A stretch of 64,000 bases of DNA from an uncultured Kiloniellaceae bacterium (GTDB taxonomy: Bacteria; Pseudomonadota; Alphaproteobacteria; Kiloniellales; Kiloniellaceae). The stretch covers positions 1-64,000 of the forward strand of contig CANMQP010000013.1 in assembly GCA_947500035.1 (NCBI GenBank). The letters run 5' to 3'. Of the stretch, positions 9,812 through 20,150 are shown piece by piece (within the stretch, counting starts at the first letter, position 1; each line of letters begins with the position of its first letter). Under the pieces are notes generated by a model. It saw nothing but the letters and a program-made list of their open reading frames with translations, did not search any database and had not been told where the DNA came from. The translations under genes and the position numbers were made by a program.

Positions 9812-10726
9812 CTACTTTTTTACCTTGACGGCAAAACAACAGCGCTCGACACCCGAAAGATCGCGTTTCCGCCATGGAGAATGCAATCCGGCGGCCAAAA
9901 GCATCTCCTCGACGCTATCTGCCTGCCCCCGCCCCACTTCGAGCGCCAGCAGCCCGGATGCATTGAGCAAGTCCGTGGCGCCGGGGATGAGAATCCTATA
10001 ATCACGCAAACCGTCGACGCCAGCGATCAAAGCTCCGGGCGGGTCGTAGTCTGAGACTTCGGGTTCAAGCAGCGCCACTTCATCCTCAGCAATATAGGGC
10101 GGGTTGCTCAGAACGATATCCCATGCGCCGGTCAGGCCCATTGTCCAATCATGGCGGGCAAAGTCGGCACGCCCCGCGAGCTCGAGATTGCCGGCATTGT
10201 CCCTCGCCACTGCCAAAGCCTCATCGGAGATATCCACGCCGAGTCCTCGGGCCGCGGGCAGCTCGGAGAGAAGCGCCAAGAGCAGGCAGCCCGTCCCGGT
10301 ACCCAAATCCAGTATTCTCAGCGGCCTGGACCTGTCCTGAACCCACTCCAGAATTCCCTCGATCAGGGTTTCGCTGTCGGGACGCGGGTCAAGTGTATCA
10401 GGCGATATCTTGAACGGGAGACTCCAGAACTCCCGCACCCCGACGACGCGCGATACCGGCTCGCGTTTCGCACGGCGGCCGATTGCAATTTGAAACTGGT
10501 TCAGTTCACTGCGGCTCAGGATTTGCTCAGGCTCCCGCAGCAACGCCGCGGCTCCACCGGGCAGGATCGTAGAGAGCAAAAGGCGGGCATCCCGCCGTGC
10601 CCTTTCTATCCCCGCCGCTGTGAGGCGGGCCGTAGCCGTCTGCAGCGCCGAAGACGCGGTCACCGGCTTTGACAGCTTCGGAGAAGCCGTCAGAGGCTCT
10701 CCGGCTTCTTCAGACCTGGCAATCAT
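9812..10726 (-). CDS. prmC: peptide chain release factor N5-glutamine methyltransferase PrmC
   Basis: A 304-aa SAM-dependent methyltransferase that methylates the GGQ glutamine of release factors. The N-terminal helical domain covers about 25-100. The Rossmann methyltransferase domain has [10 protein letters not shown] for SAM binding and the N-P-P-Y substrate motif ([10 protein letters not shown]). Its start codon overlaps the stop of prfA in an ATGA arrangement, so enzyme and substrate are translationally coupled. About 25 extra residues precede the usual family start. Between its stop and DUF4167 (9640-9811) I see no gene. Confidence 0.97.
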   Translation of the reverse strand: MIARSEEAGEPLTASPKLSKPVTASSALQTATARLTAAGIERARRDARLLLSTILPGGAAALLREPEQILSRSELNQFQIAIGRRAKREPVSRVVGVREFWSLPFKISPDTLDPRPDSETLIEGILEWVQDRSRPLRILDLGTGTGCLLLALLSELPAARGLGVDISDEALAVARDNAGNLELAGRADFARHDWTMGLTGAWDIVLSNPPYIAEDEVALLEPEVSDYDPPGALIAGVDGLRDYRILIPGATDLLNASGLLALEVGRGQADSVEEMLLAAGLHSPWRKRDLSGVERCCFAVKVKK

Positions 10727-11799
10727 TGAATCTCCGCGAGCTTTGCCGCCTGATCTTCGGCAATGAGAGGAGAGATCAGCTCGCCAAGCGCCTCACCGGT
10801 GATGACCTTGTCCAACTTGTAAAGCGTCAGATTGATCCGGTGATCCGTAACCCGGCCCTGCGGGAAGTTGTAGGTGCGAATCCGCTCGGACCGATCGCCG
10901 CTGCCGACCTGACTGCGCCGGTTTTCCGCCAATTCGTCCTCTTGCTGCTGACGCATGTGGTCGTAGAGGCGCGCTCTCAGGACCTTCATGGCCTTGGCTT
11001 TGTTCTTGTGCTGGGATTTTTCGTCCTGGCATTGAACCACCACGCCTGAGGGCAAATGGGTGATGCGAACAGCGGAGTCGGTGGTGTTTACGTGCTGACC
11101 GCCGGCGCCCTGGGAACGATAGGTATCAATGCGAAGGTCCTTCTCCTCCACATGTACATCAACATCTTCCGCTTCGGGCAAAACAGCGACCGTGGCTGCG
11201 GAGGTATGAATCCGGCCGCCCGACTCCGTGACGGGCACCCGTTGGACCCGATGCACACCCGATTCGAATTTCAGCTCCGCAAAGACCCCACGCCCGGAAA
11301 TCGATGCGCTGGCCTCCTTGAGACCGCCGATACCGGTCTCCGACATGTCTAAAACTTCGAACCGCCAGCCATGGGTGTCCGCAAAACGCTGGTACATCCG
11401 GAACAACTCCGCAGCAAAAAGCGCCGCTTCGTCGCCCCCGGTCCCTGCCCGGACTTCAAGGATCGCGTTGCGCTCGTCATCTCTGTCTTTGGGCAGCAGA
11501 AGGACCTGGACGTCGTGTTGCAGCTTCGGAATCCGCTCCTTGAGCTCATAAAACTCCTGCTCGGCCAGCGCCTTCATCTCCGCGTCGGAATCCGCATCCG
11601 TCATCATCTCGGCCAGATCGGCCAACTCGCTCTGTGCCTGCCGGAGTTCCGCAATCGCCTCGACCACCGGCGTGATCTCGGAATACTCCTTCAGCATTGC
11701 CGTATAATCGCTGGAGCCGGGATCGTCATGGGTGGCCAGGACATCACGCAATTCATCATGGCGCGCCGAAACGGCATCCAGTTTTTGGTCCAGGTTCAC
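10723..11799 (-). CDS. prfA: peptide chain release factor 1
   Basis: A 358-aa class I release factor reading UAA and UAG. The codon-reading tripeptide is P-V-T (about 190) rather than the commoner P-A-T, and the catalytic GGQ lies near residues 233-235 in GAGGQHVN. I chose GTG at 11799, which has AAGGAG about 10 bases upstream. The TTG two codons earlier leaves only about 4 bases to the same ribosome site. hemA ends just before it and prmC overlaps its stop, so hemA-prfA-prmC form one unit, as in many bacteria. Confidence 0.97.
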   Translation of the reverse strand: MNLDQKLDAVSARHDELRDVLATHDDPGSSDYTAMLKEYSEITPVVEAIAELRQAQSELADLAEMMTDADSDAEMKALAEQEFYELKERIPKLQHDVQVLLLPKDRDDERNAILEVRAGTGGDEAALFAAELFRMYQRFADTHGWRFEVLDMSETGIGGLKEASASISGRGVFAELKFESGVHRVQRVPVTESGGRIHTSAATVAVLPEAEDVDVHVEEKDLRIDTYRSQGAGGQHVNTTDSAVRITHLPSGVVVQCQDEKSQHKNKAKAMKVLRARLYDHMRQQQEDELAENRRSQVGSGDRSERIRTYNFPQGRVTDHRINLTLYKLDKVITGEALGELISPLIAEDQAAKLAEIQ

Positions 11800-11805
11800 G
11801 CCCAA

Positions 11806-13197
11806 CTACTCCTTCACACTCTCGCCGCCGCATCCGGATACATCCTTGGGATTACCGCTCGCGTCTTCATCTTTTTTCGCCTCGCCTAGAGCTAGGTTGC
11901 CACACTCACCCAACCCGAAAAGGTGGCTCACCGCGCTCACCAAGGCATCATGGTCCGGGCCGTGGGCAACCTCCGCCGCATTCTCACGCAACGCCTTCGA
12001 AGGTTCATGCAACAGCCTGTTGATCAACAGGCGGGTCGCAGCATCGGCGTCCAGCTTTCCCTCACTCAAAACCTGGTCGCGCACAGCTTCGAAGTGACGC
12101 CGAAGCTGTGCGACACTTGGCCCGGCCGCCCGCTCCGCCCATTTGCGCTCAAAACGCAAAAGCTCTTCGCCCAGAATTTTCCAGGCCGCCATGGTCGCGG
12201 TCTCACGCGAGACCTTGCCGGCCAGCGCCAAATTCTCCAGATCGTCGAGATCGTAGACGTAAACGCCATCCATCTCGCCGACCGCGGGCGCGACATCACC
12301 AGGAACCGAGGCGTCAACCAGGAATATTGGCTTTTTCCGCCGTTTCCGGAGCGCCGCATCGATCATGGCCGGTTCCAGGCTGTAGCGCCCGCCGCCGGCC
12401 GCCGTAATCACGATGTCCGCCGCCTCAAGTGCCAGATCCAATTCCTGCCAGGGGCGGGTATGGCACCCAAAGCGATGGGATGCAATCTCGGCGCGCCGGT
12501 CCGAACTATGCAGGACCGTCAGTTCCGGCAGACCGGCAGCCTGAAATTCAATGGCCAGCAGCTCACCCATCTCGCCCAGACCCACCAGCAATCCTGCGCA
12601 GCGCGAGAGATCGCCGTGCAGATCGCGAGCGGTTTGCAGCGCCGACGCAATGAGGGACACAGGCTGTTGCGCGACGGGTGTCTCGCTGCGGACCCTTTTT
12701 GCCGTGCCGAAGGCGGCCTGCATCACCGCCTCAAGCAAAGGGCCGGACATATCATGCTCGACAGCTTGCCGATGGCTGGCCTTGACCTGACCCAGGATCT
12801 GCGGCTCGCCGATCACCTGGCTGTCGAGCGACGAGGTCACCGCGAAAACATGACGCAAAGCCGCGCGCCCCCGGTGAAAGTAGCCTTCTTCATCCAAAAC
12901 CCCCGGATCCTCACCGATTCGGCGCGCCATGACCAGACGCAGACGGGCTTCTATTCCTTGAAGCCGGTCCTGGGCACGGGAGGCCTCATCGGCGTCCTGC
13001 ACGGCGAGAATATCGAGCCGTTCGCAGGTCGAGATCACGAGGGCTTGTGAAACACCGACCTCGCCCAACTCCCTCAGGATTTGCGACTGGTCGGCCTCTT
13101 CAGCGAAAAGACGGTCGCGCAGAGTCATGGACGCTGTCCGTTGGCTCACGCCAATCACGACAAGACGGTCGGTAGAGCTCTGGTGCGGGCCGACCAC
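11806..13197 (-). CDS. hemA: glutamyl-tRNA reductase
   Basis: A 463-aa enzyme that reduces Glu-tRNA(Glu) to glutamate-1-semialdehyde, the first step of C5-pathway tetrapyrrole synthesis. The catalytic cysteine is C58 in ISTCER, where most homologues have STCNR. The V-G-L-G-E-M NADPH-binding loop lies near 200, and the dimerisation helix is C-terminal. Its presence means the organism does not rely on the C4 (ALA synthase) route usual in many alphaproteobacteria, unless it has both. The start is GTG with a weak ribosome site. It lies 10 bases downstream of hisS and just upstream of prfA. Confidence 0.95.
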   Translation of the reverse strand: MVGPHQSSTDRLVVIGVSQRTASMTLRDRLFAEEADQSQILRELGEVGVSQALVISTCERLDILAVQDADEASRAQDRLQGIEARLRLVMARRIGEDPGVLDEEGYFHRGRAALRHVFAVTSSLDSQVIGEPQILGQVKASHRQAVEHDMSGPLLEAVMQAAFGTAKRVRSETPVAQQPVSLIASALQTARDLHGDLSRCAGLLVGLGEMGELLAIEFQAAGLPELTVLHSSDRRAEIASHRFGCHTRPWQELDLALEAADIVITAAGGGRYSLEPAMIDAALRKRRKKPIFLVDASVPGDVAPAVGEMDGVYVYDLDDLENLALAGKVSRETATMAAWKILGEELLRFERKWAERAAGPSVAQLRRHFEAVRDQVLSEGKLDADAATRLLINRLLHEPSKALRENAAEVAHGPDHDALVSAVSHLFGLGECGNLALGEAKKDEDASGNPKDVSGCGGESVKE

Positions 13198-13207
13198 AAT
13201 CGGTCCG

Positions 13208-14452
13208 CTATCGGAAGCGGACGAGGTACTCTACAACCGCGTCAAGGGATACGAGCTCTTGTTCGCCCGTGTCCAGATCCCGGATTGTAGCGGATTGCTT
13301 CGCCAATTCGTCCTCACCCAACAACACGGCGGCGCGGGCACCCAGCTTGTTTGCCCGCTTCATCCGCTTGCCGACATTACCACTGAATCCAAGCTCAATG
13401 CCATATCCCGCGTGCCGAAGCTTCTGCGCAAGCGGCAAGGCCACGGCTTCCGAGGCTTGGCCGACCGGAATGACGGCAATGGGCCTGGGCGCCGGAACTT
13501 CCTTGTCCATCAGCATGGAAAGCCGCTCGATCCCCGCCGCCCATCCGACACCCGGTGTCGCGGGACCGCCCATGGTCTCCACCAAACCGTCATAACGGCC
13601 ACCGGCCAGAACCGCGCTCTGCGCGCCCAGCAAATCGGTCGTGAACTCAAAGGCAGTGTGGCAGTAATAATCCAGACCGCGGACCAGGCGCGGGTTCAGA
13701 TTATACCCGATCCCTAAAGCCTCCAGGCCTTCCTTGACGGTCGCGAAGAACTCCCTGCTCTCGGCATTCAAGTAATCGCCAAAGACCGGGGCACCGGCGA
13801 CAATCTTGCGGTCGCCCTCGTTCTTGGAGTCGAGGATCCGCAAGGGATTACGTACCAGCCGATCCCGGCTGTCGCCCGAGAGCTCGTCCCTGTGATCCGA
13901 GAAGTATTCCACCAGGGCCGCGCGATAGGCTGCTCGACTGTCGCCGTCGCCCAGAGTGTTGAGCTCCAAAGAAGTGTTTTCGTACACGCCAAGCCCGGTC
14001 AGGATATGCGCCCCCAGTGCAATCAGCTCGATATCGCCCTGGGCTTTCGGAACCCCAAGCAACTCGGCCCCGAACTGGTGAAACTGCCGCTGGCGGCCCT
14101 TTTGAGGGCGCTCATGACGGAACATCGGTCCGGCGTAGAAGAATTTCAGAGGAAGCTGCTGACTCAGGCCCCCGGACATCAGGGCCCGCGCGACCCCGGC
14201 CGTATTCTCGGGCCGCAGGGTGATCTGCTCACCTTCCTTCATCGAGAAGGTATACATTTCCTTGGTGACGATGTCCGAGGTATCGCCAAGCGTGCGCTTG
14301 AAGACCTCCGTAAACTCGAAGATCGGCGTTGCCATCTCCAGATACCCATAGCGTTCGGCAATTTCACGCGCCGTCTCGATCACGGCCCGTTGGCGCCGCA
14401 TCTCCTCAGGCAGTATATCGCGCGTGCCGCGAACAGGTTGCAGGGCTGACAC
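13208..14452 (-). CDS. hisS: histidine--tRNA ligase
   Basis: A 414-aa class II aminoacyl-tRNA synthetase that charges tRNA(His). The N-terminal PVRGTRDILP and motif 1 region, motif 2 (FYAGPMFRHERPQKGRQRQF), the histidine A motif (LVRGLDYYCHTAFEF) and motif 3 (GWAAGIERL) are all present, followed by the anticodon-binding domain. It starts at GTG with GGAGAAG 6-7 bases upstream. It sits in the minus-strand run between ispG and hemA. Confidence 0.97.
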   Translation of the reverse strand: MSALQPVRGTRDILPEEMRRQRAVIETAREIAERYGYLEMATPIFEFTEVFKRTLGDTSDIVTKEMYTFSMKEGEQITLRPENTAGVARALMSGGLSQQLPLKFFYAGPMFRHERPQKGRQRQFHQFGAELLGVPKAQGDIELIALGAHILTGLGVYENTSLELNTLGDGDSRAAYRAALVEYFSDHRDELSGDSRDRLVRNPLRILDSKNEGDRKIVAGAPVFGDYLNAESREFFATVKEGLEALGIGYNLNPRLVRGLDYYCHTAFEFTTDLLGAQSAVLAGGRYDGLVETMGGPATPGVGWAAGIERLSMLMDKEVPAPRPIAVIPVGQASEAVALPLAQKLRHAGYGIELGFSGNVGKRMKRANKLGARAAVLLGEDELAKQSATIRDLDTGEQELVSLDAVVEYLVRFR

Positions 14453-14521
14453 TTTAACTTCTCCGGAATTCTCTGAATTGCATGTATCTTCTTGGCGGTC
14501 GCTTTTTAGACAATGCGCACG

Positions 14522-15655
14522 CTATTCGGCAGCGGCGTTCCGTTCGGCCTCGGCAGTCGTCTCCGCCTCGATCTGGGCCGCCTTGGCCTCGACCAGTTCG
14601 ACCAGATGATCGACGATGTCCTGATTTTTCAGCCGGTGGTCCGGCAGGCCCGCGATGTAGACCTGATGGGTGTCGTTGCCGCCGCCGGTAAAGCCAATGT
14701 CCGTCTCCCGCGCCTCGCCGGGACCATTGACCACACAGCCGATCACGGACACCGTCATTGGCGTCGTGATGTGGGCCAGGCGCTTTTCCAGGACCTCGAC
14801 CGTTTTAATCACGTCGAACTGCTGCCGGGCGCAAGACGGGCAGGAAATCACATTGACACCCCGGTGCCGCAGGTTGAGCGATTTCAGTATATCGAACCCG
14901 ACCTTGACCTCTTCGACAGGATCCGCGGAAAGCGAGACCCGAAGGGTATCACCAATACCCGCCCAGAGCAGAGCTCCCAGGCCAATCGAGGACTTTATGG
15001 TCCCGATGCGCAGCCCCCCGGCTTCCGTCACGCCGATATGGAGCGGATAGTCGCAAGCGTCGGCCAGCCCCTGATAGGCGGCGACGGCCAGGAAGACATC
15101 CGAGGCCTTGCAGGAGATCTTGAACTCGAAGAAGTCATTGTCTTCAAGAATGCGGATGTGGTTGAGGGCCGATTCGACCATCGCCTCGGGGCAGGGTTCG
15201 CCATGCTTTTCCAGCAGTTCGCGCTCCAGGGAGCCGGCGTTGACACCGATCCGCATAGAGCAGCCGTGGTCCTTCGCGGCCTTGACCACCTCCCGAACCC
15301 GCTCGCTGCTGCCGATGTTGCCTGGATTGATCCGAAGACAGGCAGCGCCGGCCTCGGCGGCTTCGATGGCGCGTTTATAGTGGAAATGGATATCGGCGAC
15401 GATCGGAACCGAGACCTGAGGAATGATCTTGGCAAGAGCCGCGGTCGACTCCTCATCCGGGCAGGAAATCCGAACGATATCCGCACCCGCGGCCTCCATC
15501 TCACGAACCTGCGCAACCGTCGCAGCCACGTCGGTCGTCAGGGTATTGGTCATGGATTGCACCGTAATAGGCGCGTCTCCACCCACCTTAACGTTGCCAA
15601 CACTGATCTGACGAGACTTGCGGCGGTAGATATCCCGATAGGGCCGAACACTCAT
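14522..15655 (-). CDS. ispG: 4-hydroxy-3-methylbut-2-en-1-yl diphosphate synthase
   Basis: A 377-aa [4Fe-4S] enzyme (GcpE) that converts MEcPP to HMBPP in the non-mevalonate isoprenoid pathway. The TIM barrel covers the first 260 residues. The cluster ligands C272, C275 and C307 and the fourth ligand glutamate E314 (GPGEA) are all present. Short bacterial form without the plant insertion. It lies between rodZ and hisS on the same strand. The 265-base gap between it and rodZ contains only a weak ORF with no recognisable product. Confidence 0.97.
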   Translation of the reverse strand: MSVRPYRDIYRRKSRQISVGNVKVGGDAPITVQSMTNTLTTDVAATVAQVREMEAAGADIVRISCPDEESTAALAKIIPQVSVPIVADIHFHYKRAIEAAEAGAACLRINPGNIGSSERVREVVKAAKDHGCSMRIGVNAGSLERELLEKHGEPCPEAMVESALNHIRILEDNDFFEFKISCKASDVFLAVAAYQGLADACDYPLHIGVTEAGGLRIGTIKSSIGLGALLWAGIGDTLRVSLSADPVEEVKVGFDILKSLNLRHRGVNVISCPSCARQQFDVIKTVEVLEKRLAHITTPMTVSVIGCVVNGPGEARETDIGFTGGGNDTHQVYIAGLPDHRLKNQDIVDHLVELVEAKAAQIEAETTAEAERNAAAE

Positions 15656-15920
15656 GATTTCGCTCTTATCCCTGGTCCTGAAGTCTGACCGTTTCCTTCG
15701 AGAGCAAGCCCACTAAAAGCTGAAGGGGCTCGCCGCAAGAGGTGCAGGCACACACAGTTTTCCTGCGCCAAGACCCGGCCTTTGGGCAGCCGGATCACGC
15801 TTGGCACAGGAAGATCTGCCAAATGGCCGGCAGTGTCTTTCAAGCCGGAAAATGCGCTCTTTGCGCACAAACTTCAAGGGCGCAGGAAACGCCGCATGAG
15901 ATCAGCGGGACGAAAAGCGA

Positions 15921-17201
15921 CTATTGCTGTTGCGTGGCGCCAGCCAGGAGAACCTGAGGATCAAGCGCAAGGTCGCGCCGGACCGACCCGACAGGTCCCA
16001 AGGGGGCCATCAGCGTGCCGTCGACAAGAACCTCGATGCCACCGGCATTTCCGGTCAAAAGGGTCAAACCCTCCTCGTTCGGAACCCGGTAGACGTCGCC
16101 TTCCCGCAGAACCCGGGTAAGCAGCAGTTCGTCGGAGCGATCCCTGACCTGGACCCAGGCATCTTGCGTTGCCCGCAGGATAATGCGCGCATCGGCATTG
16201 TCCTCACCGTAAATCTGCGGCTGCGTTGCATCGGGAACCGATACGGTCTGAGTCGGAATGGGCGCAGCGGGTGCGGCGGGAATCTCGGTTTCGCTCGAGC
16301 TCAGGCTTGTGACCGTTTGAGACGAAATGACCGTTGTACCGGTCTGGGATAACGTGGTCCCAGCCGAATTAGCCGGCTGATTTTGGGTCTGAGTCTGGGC
16401 CTGCACCTCTGTGGAAGCCGGAGCTACAGCGGCGGCGCTCGCCGTGGCGGGCGCAGCAGGCGTCGTCGCGGGCGCCGGCGCGGCGGTCTGGCTGGTCTGA
16501 GATGGTTCTGGGCTGGGAACAGGTGTTGAAGTTGAAGGTTGGGCAGTGGCAGCCGCCGCAACGGCGCTCTCCGCAACTGCCGGGGTATCGGCCGTCTCGG
16601 ATGTGGCTGGGCTTTCGCCGGATGTGCTCTCCGCCATCGGCTCTTCAGCGGGATTGCTCTCAACACCGGCTATGGCGAGTTCGGTCCCAGACGACTCATC
16701 CTGGAACAACGCCTGCAAGCGGTCCGGCAGGGCGGGAATAAAGTCCACCAACCTGGAGTCGCGGCTGGAAAGCCCGTACCAGCCACCATAGGCCAGCGCG
16801 CCCATGATCAGCGCGACCAGCAGGATCGCGCCGCCGGGCACCTTGCCCTCGGGGACTGGAGACGGAAACACCAGCTGCGTTTGATCGTCGAGGCCGTCGA
16901 CGTCCTCTCGGAATCTCTGGACAACTTCTTCTTCGTCGAGATCGAGATACTCGGCATAAGTTTTAATGAAACCAAGCGCATACGTCGACCCAGGCAGCGC
17001 ATCGTAGCGGCCCTGTTCAATCGCCTCGAGGTAGACGTAACGGATGCGCAACGCCTGGGCGACCGTCTTGAGGTCCTGGCCCATTTGTTTGCGGTGACGT
17101 CGAAGGAGCGAAGAAACCGGTTCAGGGGCGGCAAGGCTGGTCTCGCCGACGTTCAGAATGGGTTCTTGATTGTCTTTTTTAGGCTTCACAACAGGATTCA
17201 C
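15921..17201 (-). CDS. RodZ-like helix-turn-helix membrane protein (DUF4115)
   Basis: A 426-aa bitopic membrane protein related to RodZ, which ties MreB to the envelope in rod-shaped cells. An N-terminal Xre-like HTH covers about 28-100 (ALRIRYVYLEAIEQGRYDAL). A transmembrane segment lies at about 124-143, then roughly 190 residues of Pro/Ala/Thr/Gln low-complexity linker, then the periplasmic DUF4115 domain (about 330-420, QDAWVQVRD...VYRVPN). The apparent start is GTG with no clear ribosome site, so the true start may differ by a few codons. In many bacteria rodZ precedes ispG, as here, which supports the assignment. Confidence 0.88.
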   Translation of the reverse strand: MNPVVKPKKDNQEPILNVGETSLAAPEPVSSLLRRHRKQMGQDLKTVAQALRIRYVYLEAIEQGRYDALPGSTYALGFIKTYAEYLDLDEEEVVQRFREDVDGLDDQTQLVFPSPVPEGKVPGGAILLVALIMGALAYGGWYGLSSRDSRLVDFIPALPDRLQALFQDESSGTELAIAGVESNPAEEPMAESTSGESPATSETADTPAVAESAVAAAATAQPSTSTPVPSPEPSQTSQTAAPAPATTPAAPATASAAAVAPASTEVQAQTQTQNQPANSAGTTLSQTGTTVISSQTVTSLSSSETEIPAAPAAPIPTQTVSVPDATQPQIYGEDNADARIILRATQDAWVQVRDRSDELLLTRVLREGDVYRVPNEEGLTLLTGNAGGIEVLVDGTLMAPLGPVGSVRRDLALDPQVLLAGATQQQ

Positions 17202-17515
17202 GCCATGATGTTAGTGACATGGAAAAGCTAAGCATCACAGAAAACTAAATCATCTTGGTTAACAATGGGTTTTTATTTTCCGTGTCAAAACCTCCGATAC
17301 AGTTTTCGGAGATTTGCGCGGTTGTCCCATTCGAGCCCCGTTTAACCGTCCTTGTATCCGGAATTTACCACAAAACCTGTCGCAAAATGCGAAAATTTGC
17401 AAAGCCGGCGCTCGAACGCCCGCACTCTGGGCGGGGCTGGATCGGGAACTCATCGTCTTAGCGCTTCTTGAAGCTGTGGTTCATGAGCTCTCAATCTGGC
17501 GATCAACCTTTTGCC

Positions 17516-17570
17516 TAGTATCCCGAATCTGAAATTCACTTCATTGAATTTCAGATTCAACGGGACACTA
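17516..17570. repeat. 55-bp palindromic element
   Basis: A perfect 13-bp inverted repeat (AATCTGAAATTCA, loop CTTCAT, exact complement) lies inside outer arms TAGTATCCCG and CGGGACACTA, which match at 9 of 10 positions. It is AT-rich and lies in the 440-base gene-free stretch between rodZ and ptsP. The rest of that stretch (17202-17515) shows nothing I can name. It resembles a small dispersed palindromic repeat rather than a terminator, since no T tract follows. Confidence 0.7.
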
Positions 17571-17580
17571 CCTCATTGAG

Positions 17581-17648
17581 TCTAGTGTGATTCAGTCTCT
17601 AAAACTCGCCGCATGTTATGCGGCGAACTTCAGAAACATCACACTAGA
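17581..17648. repeat. second palindromic element, overlapping the ptsP stop codon
   Basis: Outer 11-bp perfect arms (TCTAGTGTGAT and complement) enclose an inner perfect hairpin, CGCCGCAT-GTT-ATGCGGCG. The right outer arm contains the TAG stop of ptsP. Ten bases separate it from the preceding palindrome, and both have TAGTGT/ACACTA-type ends. It could work as the ptsP transcript end or be a small mobile palindromic unit that supplied the stop codon. Confidence 0.65.
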
Positions 17649-20106
17649 GATCAACCTTCTGCTCTTCGGCATAGCTTTTCAGATGACTCCGCAAGCTGTG
17701 GTCCGGCAATTCCAGCCACGACGGCAGCAGAGCGCGTAAAGGATCGAGATTCAAACTGCGGACCATCGTCTTTATGGGGGCGATACTCGGTGCGGGCATG
17801 GACAGACTCTCGAATCCGCAACCAAGCAAGGCCATGGCCTCCAGCGGGTGTGACGCCATGTCGCCGCAGAGCGAGAGGCTTACATCCTTTTTATTAGCCT
17901 GATTGGCAACGCTGTGAAGGAGCTTCAGGAATCCCGGTGCAAGCACGTCATAGCGCCGCGCCAGCCGCGGATTTCCGCGGTCGGCCGCAAAGTGGAACTG
18001 AAAGAGGTCGTTACTGCCCACGGAAAGGAAGTCCACTTTGTCCAGGAGCGCCGGCAGTTGCCAGACCAGCGACGGAACCTCCAGCATCAGCCCGACTTTC
18101 ACCACCGTCGGCAGCTTCTCGTTTTTCTTCGCGGCCCGTTCGATTTCGCGTTCCAGCAGCGCCCGGGCTGCGTCGAACTCCGCAACATCACTGATCATGG
18201 GAAACATGATCCGCAAGTCGCGCCCTTCGGACGCCCTCAGCAAGGCCCGGATCTGCTGCCGCAGAACCGCCGGACGGTCCAGGCCGATTCGAATGGCCCG
18301 CCAGCCCATGGCCGGGTTCTCGTCCACCTCACCTTGCCAGTAAGGCAAAACCTTGTCTCCGCCGACGTCGAGTGTGCGGAAGACGACCGGCTTTCCCTCT
18401 GCCTGTTCCACGATACGACTGTAGAGCTCGGTCTGCGCCGTCACACCCGGAAAGGTGTCGCGCACCATGAAGGGAATTTCCGTGCGATAAAGCCCGATCC
18501 CATCGGCGCCGCTTTCGTGGAGGTGCGGAATTTCGATCAGAAGCCCGGCATTGATATTCAGCGACACGCGTCGTCCGTCGGCGGTGATAGGTGGCAGATC
18601 GCGTGTCGCCGCAAACATCTCCTGACGGCGGTCCCGCTCCGCGATCATGCTTGAGAAGCTCTCCTGAACCTCCTCGTTGGGCCGCAAGAGAACCTGTTCG
18701 TTGTCGGCGTCGACAACAACCTGATCGCCAAAGCGCACTGAAGTAACGATATCCCGGCAACGTCCGATCACTGGAATGTTCAGGGCGCGCGCCATAATCA
18801 CGACATGAGCCGTCGGCGAGCCCTCCTCCAGCACCACGGCGCGTAGTCGCTCGGCATCGTAGTCCAGAAGCTCCGCAGGCCCCAGGTTCCGTGCAATCAG
18901 GACCATATCTTCGGGCAGATCCTGCGTGTCGGTGCCCTCGGGATCCAGGAGATGGTGCAGCAGCCTGTTTCCAAGATCCTCCAGATCAGAAAGGCGCTCC
19001 TTCAGATAAGGGTCTTTGACCTTGGCCATCCGGGCGCGGGTTGCCACCTGAATCTTCTCGACGGCCGCTTCGGCCGTGAGGCCGCTGAGAATGGCTTCAT
19101 CGATCCGGCCGATCCAGCCTCTATCCTCGGCGAACATGCGATAAACCTCGAGCACCTCGCGGTGCTCACCCAACTCCGCAATGTCAGCCCGCGCCAGAAG
19201 GCCGTCAATTGCGCCCCGCATCTCGGCAACAGCGGTGATCAGGCGCCCGCGTTCGACCTCGGGGTCATCGGCAATCACCTGTGAGATCACAATGCCGCGG
19301 GTGTGCGGAACGGCCTGCCCGGTCGCCAGCCCTTCGTTGAGCATCAAACCGTCCAGGCGCATTGGCCTGCCGCCACCTGCACCAGCCGTTTCGTCCTCAA
19401 GCAGGGCGATTTCGCCGCCCGCAAAGAGCTCGGCCAGCAGCATGGCAACCGTCTCGAGCGCCTCGACTTCTTCGTCTGTGTAATTCCTGGAGGTTACATT
19501 CTGAACAGCCAGAACGCCGAGGACACGGCCGGCACGCAGGATCGGCACGCCAAGTAGAGATTGATAGATTTCTTCGCCGGTCTCGGGCCGATAAGCGAAA
19601 TTCGGATGTTTCTGCGCATCGGACAAGGCCAAGGGCAAAGCCAGCGCCGCCACCTGTCCGACAATACCCTCTTCGACGTGCAAGCGTGTCTGATGCACCG
19701 CTTCAGGCTTCAGGCCCATGGTCGCGAAGAGTTCAAGAACATCACCCGGGCGCAGGACATAGATGGAGCAGACCTCCGCTACGATGTCCTGAGCGATCAG
19801 CTTGACGATGTTATCGAGTTTGGCCTGGCTACTGCCGCGCTCCTTCATCAAATCCCGCAACAGGCGCAGCAAGCGCCGTGATCCGGCCCACTCATGGGCC
19901 CGGCCATCATGGGCTTTAATGTCCAGAGGCTTTGGATCCGGCGTTTTGGTCAAGCGCTGCGGACCCGGCGGCACCCGTTCCTCAGCAGGCACAGGCGCGC
20001 CGGCAGGTGGCTTATCGCCGAGCGGTTCAGGCGTTGTAGAATCGCGCAAGGATGCCGATTTTCCCGCATCTTTCTCTGTCTTGGGATTGTGAGGCGGAGC
20101 ATTCAT
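17644..20106 (-). CDS. ptsP: phosphoenolpyruvate--protein phosphotransferase, nitrogen-PTS enzyme I (GAF domain)
   Basis: An 820-aa EI-Ntr that takes phosphate from PEP and passes it to NPr, reporting nitrogen and carbon status instead of moving sugar. A Pro-rich N-terminal extension of about 65 residues precedes the GAF domain (about 75-235). The EI N-domain and phosphohistidine domain carry H434 in SPTAHVVIMAR. The C-terminal PEP-binding barrel has GLYRTEIPFM, the ...MFPMIS... segment and the catalytic cysteine in LSLCGDMAS. It lies 44 bases downstream of lysC on the same strand, an arrangement common in alphaproteobacteria. Its stop lies inside a palindrome. Confidence 0.96.
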   Translation of the reverse strand: MNAPPHNPKTEKDAGKSASLRDSTTPEPLGDKPPAGAPVPAEERVPPGPQRLTKTPDPKPLDIKAHDGRAHEWAGSRRLLRLLRDLMKERGSSQAKLDNIVKLIAQDIVAEVCSIYVLRPGDVLELFATMGLKPEAVHQTRLHVEEGIVGQVAALALPLALSDAQKHPNFAYRPETGEEIYQSLLGVPILRAGRVLGVLAVQNVTSRNYTDEEVEALETVAMLLAELFAGGEIALLEDETAGAGGGRPMRLDGLMLNEGLATGQAVPHTRGIVISQVIADDPEVERGRLITAVAEMRGAIDGLLARADIAELGEHREVLEVYRMFAEDRGWIGRIDEAILSGLTAEAAVEKIQVATRARMAKVKDPYLKERLSDLEDLGNRLLHHLLDPEGTDTQDLPEDMVLIARNLGPAELLDYDAERLRAVVLEEGSPTAHVVIMARALNIPVIGRCRDIVTSVRFGDQVVVDADNEQVLLRPNEEVQESFSSMIAERDRRQEMFAATRDLPPITADGRRVSLNINAGLLIEIPHLHESGADGIGLYRTEIPFMVRDTFPGVTAQTELYSRIVEQAEGKPVVFRTLDVGGDKVLPYWQGEVDENPAMGWRAIRIGLDRPAVLRQQIRALLRASEGRDLRIMFPMISDVAEFDAARALLEREIERAAKKNEKLPTVVKVGLMLEVPSLVWQLPALLDKVDFLSVGSNDLFQFHFAADRGNPRLARRYDVLAPGFLKLLHSVANQANKKDVSLSLCGDMASHPLEAMALLGCGFESLSMPAPSIAPIKTMVRSLNLDPLRALLPSWLELPDHSLRSHLKSYAEEQKVDL

Positions 20107-20150
20107 GATGCAATGATCTTACACGAGATCGCGACAAAATGTGTTGCGTT

